A stretch of DNA of 31,280 nucleotides from positions 1 to 31,280 of the forward strand of contig DAIUAL010000012.1 of assembly GCA_036847245.1 (NCBI GenBank). The letters run 5' to 3'. Shown piece by piece: positions 23,375-31,280 of this stretch. Numbering within the stretch: position 1 is the stretch's first letter; each line of letters starts with the position of its first letter. Origin of the DNA: UBA4661 sp002405405. Its GTDB lineage: Bacteria > Bacteroidota > Ignavibacteria > Kapaibacteriales > UBA4661. The position numbers were made by a program, and so were the translations under genes. The notes beneath the pieces are model-generated. The model was not told where the DNA came from. It ran no database searches and was given only the letters and a program-made list of their open reading frames with translations.

Positions 23375-25939
23375 GATCGTTTACGTTTAGACATTGCCGC
23401 CGCAGAAGATGATTGTTTACGACCTGCACGCGAAGATGATTTTTCAGATGTTGATGTTGTGCTTTTACCTTGTCCGGATTTTTTACTCGATCGTTTTTGA
23501 TTGCGCAGTCGCGCCTGCTTTTGCTTGCGGTACATTGCACCGAAAACCTCTTGTACAGAAGCAGTATCTTCCGCTTTCCCCTTCTTCTTCTGCTCTTTGC
23601 TCTCATCATTAAGATGAACATCCTGCACATCATGGCTACTCCGAGAGCTTCGATTTTCTTGAGATAATGCTCTCGCTTTTTCTCTTGAAGCTTGCTTAGC
23701 GTTCATCTTAGAATATTCAGAAATGATCATATCAGCAACGCGAGATTCTTCTCCTAAATATCGAAAGTCAACTTCACGTTTACCGAGATTCACTTTGGTA
23801 ATTTGCACACGCAAGCGCGTACCGATACGAAAGACACGCTTGGTACGCCGACCAATCAGTGTCATATTTTTTTCGTCGAAGATATAGTAATCATCACCAA
23901 TCCCATGCAAGCGAATCAACCCCTCAGCATAAATCTCATCAACAACAACAAAAATGCCATAGCGTTGTACACCCGATACTGTACCATTGTATTCATTGCC
24001 AAGATTAAATCCGGCAAGTGCTGTTTGTGCAAGTTTAATTGAAGCACGTTCGGCTTCAGTCGCAAGACGCTCTGTTCCCGAACAGTGATCGCTTGACTCG
24101 GCACAAAATTCTGCCAAGTCTTGCAAACGACTTGCCGAGGGCTTGCCGGCTGCATATTCCTTGAGCAGACGATGCACCACAAGATCAGGATAACGGCGAA
24201 TAGGTGAGGTAAAGTGCGAATAGTAATCAAAACCCAAACCATAGTGTCCGATATTGTAGTCGCTATACACGGCTTTTGCCATTGCACGCAATAAAACTTG
24301 ATGAATAGCAAATTTCTCCGGACGATCTTCCACTGCCTGAAGAATAGTGTTAATATCCTGCGAGGTCAAATCTTTCTGGGGAACTTTCACTCCCATTTGG
24401 TGAATAATTGCAAGAGAATCACGAAGCTAAGCAGGATCCGGCTCATCTTGAATTCGATAGACTAATGGAAGAGATTTTTATCTGAAACTCTTTTGTTAAT
24501 TCTTTGGCTCGAAGTGCTACGGCTTGATTTGCCGCCAGCATGAATTCTTCGACTAAAGAGGTAGCATCGGTTCTCCGTTTGACATAGGCATGTGTAGGCT
24601 TATGATCGGCATCCAGCGAGAATTGTATTTCGGTTGTTTCAAAATTGATCCCACCGGTTTTATAACGTTTTGCACTTAAGACTTTTGCAAAAGCATTGAG
24701 TTTGCGAAGCGTTTGCAGAACTTCGGACGGATCATTGCTATCCTGTCCATCAATAATGCTCTGCACTTCTTCATATGTAAATCGTCGCTTGCTGTGAATG
24801 ACGGTCTCTGCAATCGAAAAACTCTGTACCGCACCACGCTTACCGAAACGCAACAAAACTGAAAATGCTAACCGATCCTGATGTGGTACTAATGAGCACA
24901 TATCACTAGACAAACTATGCGGAAGCATCGGTACAACTCCATCGACAAGATATGTACTATTGCCGCGCCGAAATGCTTCGGCATCGAGTTCTGTTCCCTC
25001 ACGTACATAGTGGCTGACATCAGCAATATGAACACCAATTTCGATACTGCCGTCTTCGAGCTCTTTGTATGACAATGCGTCATCAAAGTCACGGGCATTA
25101 ACGGGATCAATCGTGCAAATCAAATCGTCTCGCAAATCAAGTCGTCGGGCAATTTCTTCCGATGAAATCGGCACGGCAACCTTTTCTGCTTCGCTTTCAA
25201 CAACCGGAGCGAAATCTTTGACCAATTTGAACTCACGTAAAACACTATCAAAATCAATACGGTCGATAGCAGTAACCGCAGAATGTTTGCCTCGTTGTTC
25301 TTCGAGCATTACTCGTTTGTTGATATGAAGAACACTTGCCTCCGGGGATTTCATCGGGTCATCCCATCGAATGAGCTCGATCTGTACAACATCGCCGTCT
25401 CGCGCACCTTGTAGTCGTTTTTCGGGAATCAGAAAATCAACATGAAAGCGTTTATCGTGTGGCTCTACGAAATAAAAATCACCATCGAATTGCACAACCC
25501 CTACAATTGGATCTTTACTGCGCTCAACTATTGCAGAAATTTCACCACGCACCTTATTGTCTTTACCAAAGGCAAAAAGTGTTACCTGCACCGTGTCGCC
25601 ATGCAGAGCCGTACTCATATCCAGTCGTTTGATATGGACACGCGGAAACTCGGCATTATCCGTATGCACAATACCATTATAGCCATCACAAATCAGTGTA
25701 CCGATAAAGGTATTTACCTGCGGTACTGCTTGCTGGAGACCATATTTTCTGCGTGTAGAACGATAAACAATCCCCTCCTCGCAGAGCGTATTCAGCACAT
25801 CGCGAAGGAGTTCGTAGTCGGGCGAGTCCGAAGGGAAATGCAATTGCGCTGCAAGTTCATTCAGCCGTACTGATGCCGGTGAGGCGGCTTTTAGTCGATG
25901 TAAAATTTTCTCGCGAAGGAGTTCAATCGTTTGTGCCAT
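23371..25939 (-). pseudogene. rnr: Ribonuclease R, disrupted by a frameshift and an in-frame TAG
   Basis: RNase R is a 3'-to-5' exoribonuclease that degrades structured RNA. The N-terminal frame (25939 down to a TGA at 24443) has the winged-helix start (MAQTIELLREKILHRLKAAS), cold-shock/OB domains and the first half of the catalytic RNB domain, including CTIDPVNARDFDDALSY with the metal-binding Asp residues. The C-terminal frame has the rest of RNB (FDYYSHFTSPIRRYPDLVVH), an S1 domain (GTVSGVQRYGIFVVVDEIYA) and a long Lys/Ser/Arg-rich tail. Removing one base from the A5 run at 24475-24479 restores the family sequence PLVYRIQDEPDPA, but the next codon is TAG (24427-24429) where Lys is usual, followed by LRDSLAIIHQMG. 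Two separate lesions are therefore needed to break it. The start at 25939 follows the pgk stop directly (TAGCATG). Confidence 0.88.
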
Positions 25940-25940
25940 G

Positions 25941-27131
25941 CTATACATCCAATGCGGCAACGCCGGGCAACACTTTTCCTTCGAGGAACTCTAATGATGC
26001 TCCACCACCGGTTGAAACATGAGTGACTTTATCGGCAAAACCAAACTGTGCTATTGCCGCTGCCGAATCGCCACCACCGACAATTGTTGTTGCACCTTGT
26101 TCAGTTGCCGTTGCAAGTGCCTGTGCAATGGCAATCGTACCTGCGGCAAAGTTACTCATCTCAAAAACACCCATCGGACCATTCCAGACAACTGTTTGCG
26201 AGTCTGTAATGGTCGTAACAAATTGTTGAATCGTTTGTGCACCGATATCTAAGCCCATCCAGCCGGGTTCGATATCATCAATACTCACCGTTTTACGTTC
26301 GGCATCATTGGCAAATTTTGTTGTCACAACAACATCACCCGGCAGAAGCAACTCTACATCGGAATTCTGCGCTTGACGCAAAATATCTTCTGCCATTTGT
26401 ATACGATCTTCTTCTACCAGCGATGCACCTACTTCTTTTCCCATAGCTTTGTAGAAGGTAAAAATCATACCGCCACCAACAATCACGGTATCGCATTTCC
26501 CCATTAAATTTTGTAAAACATCAATCTTCCCTGAAATTTTTGAACCGCCTAAGATTGCCGTAAAAGGACGGCGTGGATGAGCCACTGCCGAACCCAAATA
26601 TTGAAGTTCTTTATTGAGTAAATAGCCTGCTCCACGTTCAGCAATCAGTCTCGCAACTCCTTCTGTACTCGCATGTGCACGATGTGCAGTACCGAATGCG
26701 TCATTGACGTACACGTCACCAAGCCGTGCCAGTGCTTCTGCAAATCCAGCATTATTATCTTCTTCTTCTGCATGAAATCGAAGATTCTCCAGCAGTACTA
26801 CATCACCTGCATTCATGCTTGCAACGAGTGCTTCCGTATCAGCACCAATACAATCAGGAGCAAGACGAACATCAATACCAAGCAATGTCCCAAGTGATTG
26901 TGCGACAGGAGCAAGAGTATATTTTGGATTAACCTTACCTTTGGGACGACCCAGATGCGACATCAGTATCACTTTACCACCTGCTGAACGGATAGCACGA
27001 ATCGTCGCCAGTGACTCCCGAATGCGCGTAGTATCGGTAATTGCGCCTGTATCATCTTGTGGTACATTAAAATCCACGCGCACCAACACGCGCTTGCCGG
27101 ATAGTGAGAGTTGATCGAGTGTGCGTATCAT
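25941..27131 (-). CDS. pgk: Phosphoglycerate kinase
   Basis: Phosphoglycerate kinase makes ATP and 3-phosphoglycerate from 1,3-bisphosphoglycerate and ADP in glycolysis. From ATG 27131 it has 396 residues, the normal length; the open frame extends 24 residues further upstream, but MIRTLDQLSLSGKRVLVRVD is the usual beginning. N-domain substrate motifs are RVDFNVP and SHLGRPKG, with ENLRFHAEEE and NDAFGTAHRAHAST after them. In the C-domain GGSKISGKIDVLQNLM and GGGMIFTFYKAMG are followed by NGPMGVFE and GGGDSAAAIAQFG, which bind the nucleotide. There is no clear Shine-Dalgarno sequence, a feature shared with other genes in the window. It leads a three-gene minus-strand operon with rnr (1-base gap) and the AmpG-like transporter. 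Confidence 0.97.
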   Translation of the reverse strand: MIRTLDQLSLSGKRVLVRVDFNVPQDDTGAITDTTRIRESLATIRAIRSAGGKVILMSHLGRPKGKVNPKYTLAPVAQSLGTLLGIDVRLAPDCIGADTEALVASMNAGDVVLLENLRFHAEEEDNNAGFAEALARLGDVYVNDAFGTAHRAHASTEGVARLIAERGAGYLLNKELQYLGSAVAHPRRPFTAILGGSKISGKIDVLQNLMGKCDTVIVGGGMIFTFYKAMGKEVGASLVEEDRIQMAEDILRQAQNSDVELLLPGDVVVTTKFANDAERKTVSIDDIEPGWMGLDIGAQTIQQFVTTITDSQTVVWNGPMGVFEMSNFAAGTIAIAQALATATEQGATTIVGGGDSAAAIAQFGFADKVTHVSTGGGASLEFLEGKVLPGVAALDV

Positions 27132-27218
27132 AGTACAAAGAAGAAAAGTGATGAAAACAAAATAAGTCGAGTCATTTTTAAAGATGAAGCATAGTACAGA
27201 CAAAGCATATTACCATTA

Positions 27219-27647
27219 TTAATCACCCAAGTATTTGAGTGTTTTGGCGAGCAAAGCGAAGCGGTCGAAAGGCTTTAGCAGCATATCATTCACACCAAGT
27301 TGGAGCAAATCCATAAGAAGTGCACGATTGTTAGTACCGGTACACATGACAATCGGTAAATCATTTTTGTGATATCGTTTGCGTAATTCTTGCACAATAT
27401 TGTGCCCATTCACTTTAGGCATTTGTATATCAAGAATAACAAGCGACGGCGCGCTTTCCATGTTCAACAATTCTACCAATGCCGTCAAACCATCATGAAT
27501 TTCCGTGAACTTGATGTGTGGTCGTTCTTGCTCTAATACCGACTTGATAAAATTACGTGTGGCAATATCATCATCAACGATAAAAACTGTTACCGGCTGA
27601 GTTGATGCAACGGGTTCAGCAGAGCTATGTTGTGTATTTGCTTCCAT
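27219..27647 (-). CDS. Single-domain response regulator (CheY-like receiver)
   Basis: From ATG 27647 the protein has 142 residues: a polar ~18-residue leader (MEANTQHSSAEPVASTQPVT) and then one receiver domain. Phosphorylation-site residues are all present: the acidic cluster VFIVDDD, the phosphoacceptor Asp in SLVILDIQMPKVNG, the switch Thr in PIVMCTGT and the Lys in LLKPFD. No output domain follows, so it signals by protein contact or as part of a phosphorelay. A longer GTG-started frame (27686) adds 13 residues of no evident character. The cognate kinase is not adjacent; the H-NOX kinase about 5 kb away is the only histidine kinase in the window, but nothing here links them. It lies 87 bases upstream of the pgk start on the same strand. 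Confidence 0.92.
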   Translation of the reverse strand: MEANTQHSSAEPVASTQPVTVFIVDDDIATRNFIKSVLEQERPHIKFTEIHDGLTALVELLNMESAPSLVILDIQMPKVNGHNIVQELRKRYHKNDLPIVMCTGTNNRALLMDLLQLGVNDMLLKPFDRFALLAKTLKYLGD

Positions 27648-27869
27648 ACCGATTATAAACAAAGAAAAATGTGGCTTGTGCTTCACGCATACAAGATGCC
27701 GATGGTTATTTGGCTATGCGAGAAAACCACAATAATGATGGAAAGTGCACTTGTGAATGTGGTGAAAATATAAAACGCAACGCTTGTACGGAAGTACAAA
27801 CACTGTTCTGTGTAATTCAGCAGAAAATATTATCATTACTCGCCGTACTGCAATGACCGACACTCTCGC

Positions 27870-30800
27870 TTAACGACTGATAACAATCGGTATGCGCATA
27901 ACCATTGTATGCGAAGTTACAACAAGAACATAAACACCATTTGGCAATATACGTGGCAAGGGCAGAGTGAATTCTCGTGCCCCCATACGAAGCAAAGTAT
28001 TACGCGCCTCTAAGGATTGTTCTTTCCCCATCATGTCATAGAGTGTAAAGTGCAAATCCATATCATGTATGCTATCATCAGCACGATCAATTGCCATGAT
28101 AATCATATCATGTGCGGGTTGGGGGAATGCTCGAATGGTCAGCGAACCTGCTGTTTGCGAAGGCATATCGGCAAAACGAATTGATTCGATCCCACATCGC
28201 CCTAACGTATTGAATGTGGCTGTGGTTGTCGATTGCTGCAAAGCAAAGTATTGCAGTGTATCGCTTGTCAATGATTCAGGAATAATGAATGTCCGAATCG
28301 GTGTGTAGGTTGTATCCGGCAAAGGAACAACAAAAGTCAGAATAGCAAGATCCTGTTGCGAAGCAATCGTTGCAAGCGAACTATATTCTAATCGCAAACG
28401 ACCATGTCGCTCCAATATCGGCACTACACTATGCTGTGTTGTAGCTTGCGATACATTTGCAACGGTAGTACTGATATACTTGAGCGCATAAGGACTGTAT
28501 TCCACAACACCGGTCATCCGCGCCTGACGTTGTATAAAGAGATTTCCTCGCACTACTGCCTGCATATCTCGATCCGGTCGCAGAGCAATTTTAATCGTAT
28601 CTGCCAAATATCCTCGCAGAAGTGTGGGTGTTGCCAAAGTGGATTGACGCTGTTCGGCAAGAATATTCAAGGTAAAAGGCGTAGCATAGCTGGATGCAAC
28701 AACTTGTGTTGTTGTACTGACAGAGCAGGGTTGCACGGCAAATTGTACCGTCGTCGTCGTTGTTTCAGCACGAAGCGGACAATATCGAATAACAACATCA
28801 GCACTACTATTAGGTTGAATGAGTTGATTGAGCGGCGGTTGCGCACTGACCACACTCATGGTGCGTGGCAGATTTAACTGCGCAAGAGCAGTCGATATTT
28901 GTACGGCAACATCTCCCGTATTCAAAATACGCAGTGTATCGACGGCGCACTCACCCACCAAGACACTATCGTACCGTAAGGTACTTTGTGCAGAAATACG
29001 CGGATTGGTAATACGAATACGTCCAAAAGCAGAAGTCGGATCAAGTCCATCAATAAAAGGTCGCAGGGAATCTGTTCGCAAGGATGTTGTTCCCCGAAAT
29101 CCTGCTTGCGCTATGAAAAGCACTTCTGCAAACGGTGTCGTCGTTGATTGGTTAGCCTGCGTATTGCCAAAGACCATCAGCGTTGCCGTACTTGTGCGCC
29201 GAAGTGATGCTGTACCTGCTTGTGTTTGCAAGGCACGAATACCAACCACACGCATCTGCGTTGAATCAAAGGTTAATCGTGCTGTAAATTCTGCTACTGC
29301 TCGTGGCAGTATACGTGTCAGAAAAATCGGTACGCGAATCGTATCGCACGGATTTGCCGTAAGCGATGTTGTACCGCCAAATGTATTTGCATCAAAGCGG
29401 GCTTGCAGGCTATTCGGCGAAGGATATGCAGTACCTTGCAGTACAATCGTTGTATCCATTTCAGCACAAGGTTTACGCAGATATAATGCAATCCGAGCAA
29501 TATATTCACGAGCTTCGAGAGGATGAAAAGTAACATTGACGGCGCGTGTTGTATTCGGTGGAATCGTCAGCCCTGTTCGGGGCGGTGCAATACGAAATAC
29601 ATTCACAGCATCAGGTGGATCAATCGATAAGATACCAATACTGTCAATTTCAACATTTTCCAAACGCGGATTCAAATCAAAACCCGGAATCGTAAGCTGT
29701 GCGGTTTGCGTTGCGGATGTCGTTCCGGCAATCATCGGCGGAAAAACAATTAAATCAGGATTCGGTGCAAACGGTAATGACCTTCGACCGGCAACATACA
29801 CCGAATAACTTTGGCTCCACCCCGGACCACGCGCTCGAAACCGCATATTTGCTGAGTTGATGGAAAAGAGTTGTGTCGATGGCGTACGCGGACAATATGT
29901 TACGACAATCGTATCGCGCTCTTGTTTTGCAATAGTGAATGGTATATCACTCGTGTTGGTGCGTTTGCGTTTCCATGTGAAAAGTTGGGGTTGTGCCGTT
30001 TGTATTGGCGTAATCCCAACACCATCGGTGAGAATGCTCTCGACGGTATGTTCATGCACAAATGAATTGTTCACCAAGACAATATCACGGCTCACACACT
30101 CGCACGGATATACAAATCCAAAATTCAAAAATGAAATCGGAATTTCTGTACGCTCGATAATACCTTGCCCCGTCAAGACAACACGTGCAGGTGGCGCATT
30201 ACAAGGTCCCGTAACCGGAAAGACAATCGTGTCACGAAATGACCGCGCTTGTTGTGGTGCGAACTCTACCACAAAACGCAGTCGCTCACGCGATTGCAGT
30301 GTTTTAGGAAGTGTTCCATCGAGTGCTTGAAGCAAACGAAATCCCGTACTGATCAATTGTGGTGCACCCACAGCAACAGGATAGGGTGACACATTCTCCA
30401 CATACACCGTGTCGAGAGCACGATCACCGACCTCCCATTGCCCAAACGTAACAAGACGTGTTGCACCGACACGAGGAATCAAGGATGTACCAAGAACATC
30501 GGTAATCCAATTCTGCCCTGCCAAGGTAAAACTCAAGCGTGCACGATCAGAACGATCATTCGTGTTATCATTGGGTGTGTAGGTAATTGTCCATCGTTGC
30601 GTACCATTCGGGGGAAGCGTAATCGGCGTATTCGGAGCAATGGCAGGAACAATCGTAAATCGACCTGCTCCACCGCCAATACCCACAAAATTGGGATTGG
30701 TGAGAGTTTGTGGCTGATTAGTGAGATTTCTGAGTTGTAAAACACCATTCTGCGAAGCACATGAAATTGTGTTTTCAATACGCAAGGTACTCGGTTCGAT

Positions 30801-31280
30801 ACTCAACACTTCATTCACGCCAATGCCTGATATACTTACACATGTTGAAGCAAAGCACCTCTGCTCGAAAATGCAAATCTGATCGGTAATTGTTCCGGTG
30901 GTTACAGGTCGAAATGCAATACTTGTTGTTGCGCTGGATCCGGGCAGAAGCGTAAATGCTTGTCCGCCTGTACGCACAAAATTTGCTCCATCGCGAAGCG
31001 ACACAGAAATACGCAGCGTATCACTCGGTGTATTATTGCGTACAGTAAGTATCATCGTCGAATCACGACCGACCAATACCGAACCAAAATCTGTAAAAGG
31101 TAAAATCATATCGGGGCGTGATTCCACACCGCGACCACGTACTTCAAATCTTTGTTCAAAAGTACAGGTATTACCTTCCAATCGACCACGTATAAACACT
31201 GTACCTTGCGTTACACCACTCGTAATCGGTTGAAAGCGTACAAATTGATTAGCATCAACTAATGCAGGAGCAACACGAAT
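27870..31280 (-). CDS. Large surface protein with SPD-2/hydin-type Ig-like domains, cohesin-like domain and T9SS sorting domain (partial)
   Basis: The N-terminus lies beyond the window; 1136 codons are visible. At least five Ig-like units of the ASPM/SPD-2/hydin ('choice-of-anchor D') type can be recognised. Each opens with a phrase like DFGSVLVGRDSTMILTVRN, FGQWEVGDRALDTVYVENVS, FLNFGFVYPCECVSRDIVLV, FPPMIAGTTSATQTAQL or YDSVLVGECAVDTLRILNTG, and several end in LTGQG or ISGIG. Between the fourth and fifth is a cohesin-like beta-sandwich (LTANPCDTIRVPIFLTR, FTARLTFDSTQMRVVGIRAL, then AEVLFIAQAGFRGTTSLRTD). The last ~85 residues (IRAFPQPAHDMIIMAID, LYDMMGKEQ, LPNGVYVLVV, then IPIVISR) are a type A C-terminal sorting domain that directs type IX secretion and surface attachment. 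The protein is expected outside the cell, perhaps structural or adhesive; its ligand is unknown. Confidence 0.9.
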   Translation of the reverse strand: MRVAPALVDANQFVRFQPITSGVTQGTVFIRGRLEGNTCTFEQRFEVRGRGVESRPDMILPFTDFGSVLVGRDSTMILTVRNNTPSDTLRISVSLRDGANFVRTGGQAFTLLPGSSATTSIAFRPVTTGTITDQICIFEQRCFASTCVSISGIGVNEVLSIEPSTLRIENTISCASQNGVLQLRNLTNQPQTLTNPNFVGIGGGAGRFTIVPAIAPNTPITLPPNGTQRWTITYTPNDNTNDRSDRARLSFTLAGQNWITDVLGTSLIPRVGATRLVTFGQWEVGDRALDTVYVENVSPYPVAVGAPQLISTGFRLLQALDGTLPKTLQSRERLRFVVEFAPQQARSFRDTIVFPVTGPCNAPPARVVLTGQGIIERTEIPISFLNFGFVYPCECVSRDIVLVNNSFVHEHTVESILTDGVGITPIQTAQPQLFTWKRKRTNTSDIPFTIAKQERDTIVVTYCPRTPSTQLFSINSANMRFRARGPGWSQSYSVYVAGRRSLPFAPNPDLIVFPPMIAGTTSATQTAQLTIPGFDLNPRLENVEIDSIGILSIDPPDAVNVFRIAPPRTGLTIPPNTTRAVNVTFHPLEAREYIARIALYLRKPCAEMDTTIVLQGTAYPSPNSLQARFDANTFGGTTSLTANPCDTIRVPIFLTRILPRAVAEFTARLTFDSTQMRVVGIRALQTQAGTASLRRTSTATLMVFGNTQANQSTTTPFAEVLFIAQAGFRGTTSLRTDSLRPFIDGLDPTSAFGRIRITNPRISAQSTLRYDSVLVGECAVDTLRILNTGDVAVQISTALAQLNLPRTMSVVSAQPPLNQLIQPNSSADVVIRYCPLRAETTTTTVQFAVQPCSVSTTTQVVASSYATPFTLNILAEQRQSTLATPTLLRGYLADTIKIALRPDRDMQAVVRGNLFIQRQARMTGVVEYSPYALKYISTTVANVSQATTQHSVVPILERHGRLRLEYSSLATIASQQDLAILTFVVPLPDTTYTPIRTFIIPESLTSDTLQYFALQQSTTTATFNTLGRCGIESIRFADMPSQTAGSLTIRAFPQPAHDMIIMAIDRADDSIHDMDLHFTLYDMMGKEQSLEARNTLLRMGAREFTLPLPRILPNGVYVLVVTSHTMVMRIPIVISR

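Noticed and set aside
27132..27203. 24-residue N-terminal extension of phosphoglycerate kinase
   Set aside because: Family members begin at the MIRTLDQL-type start; the extension is hydrophobic and Phe-rich and would be unique.
28828..29526. 232-codon open frame on the plus strand
   Set aside because: It is entirely antisense to the T9SS surface protein, whose frame has clear domain structure; its own translation is rich in Arg, Val and Ser with no recognisable motif.

Overview
The window looks like chromosomal DNA from a Gram-negative member of the Bacteroidota/Chlorobiota (FCB) group. The main signs are a very large secreted protein with SPD-2/hydin-type Ig-like domains and a type IX secretion C-terminal sorting domain. 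An OstA-like outer-membrane biogenesis protein, a YfhO-type membrane protein, KdsC (hence Kdo-containing LPS), RNase Y next to ZapA, and often weak or absent Shine-Dalgarno sequences fit the same group. My best guess within it is a Kapabacteria- or Ignavibacteria-like lineage, but this is inference from domain content only. No phage, IS element, CRISPR array, rRNA or tRNA was seen.

Layout. At 1-564 is the 3' end of pheT (+). From 582 to 9495 an almost unbroken minus-strand run reads kdsC, GT2 glycosyltransferase, YfhO-like protein, OstA-like protein, HIT hydrolase, rsmA, a DinB/maleylpyruvate-isomerase-like enzyme and a PAP2 phosphatase. Several junctions are 4-base ATGA overlaps, so much of it is probably co-transcribed and serves the cell envelope. 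At 9694-12574 (+) is a module of an ECF sigma factor, an anti-sigma-like protein that also carries a putative outer-membrane barrel, and a lipoprotein. Minus-strand genes follow: a chemoreceptor (12729-14663), RNase Y (15076-16638), a large structured RNA that may be 6S RNA (about 16726-17000), zapA (17126-17416), a coiled-coil protein (17748-18983) and an exported TPR-like protein (19172-19966). At 20181-21985 (+) lies an H-NOX gas sensor with its histidine kinase, which is interrupted by one in-frame stop. On the minus strand from 27131 down to 22040 are pgk, a broken rnr and an AmpG-like transporter. Last come an orphan response regulator (27219-27647) and the 3' part of the large T9SS-exported protein (27870 to the window edge).

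The most interesting points are: (1) the sigma/anti-sigma/lipoprotein module, whose anti-sigma protein appears built to span both membranes (resembling the Dma class known from Bacteroides); (2) an H-NOX/histidine-kinase operon with a single nonsense codon between the phosphoacceptor His and the ATPase domain; (3) rnr carrying two separate lesions, one frameshift in an A-run and one TAG codon, 46-52 bases apart; (4) a 23-bp long-range stem closing a roughly 270-nt RNA between zapA and rny; (5) a second structured spacer at 17581-17714 ending in a plus-strand terminator-like hairpin with no obvious gene before it.
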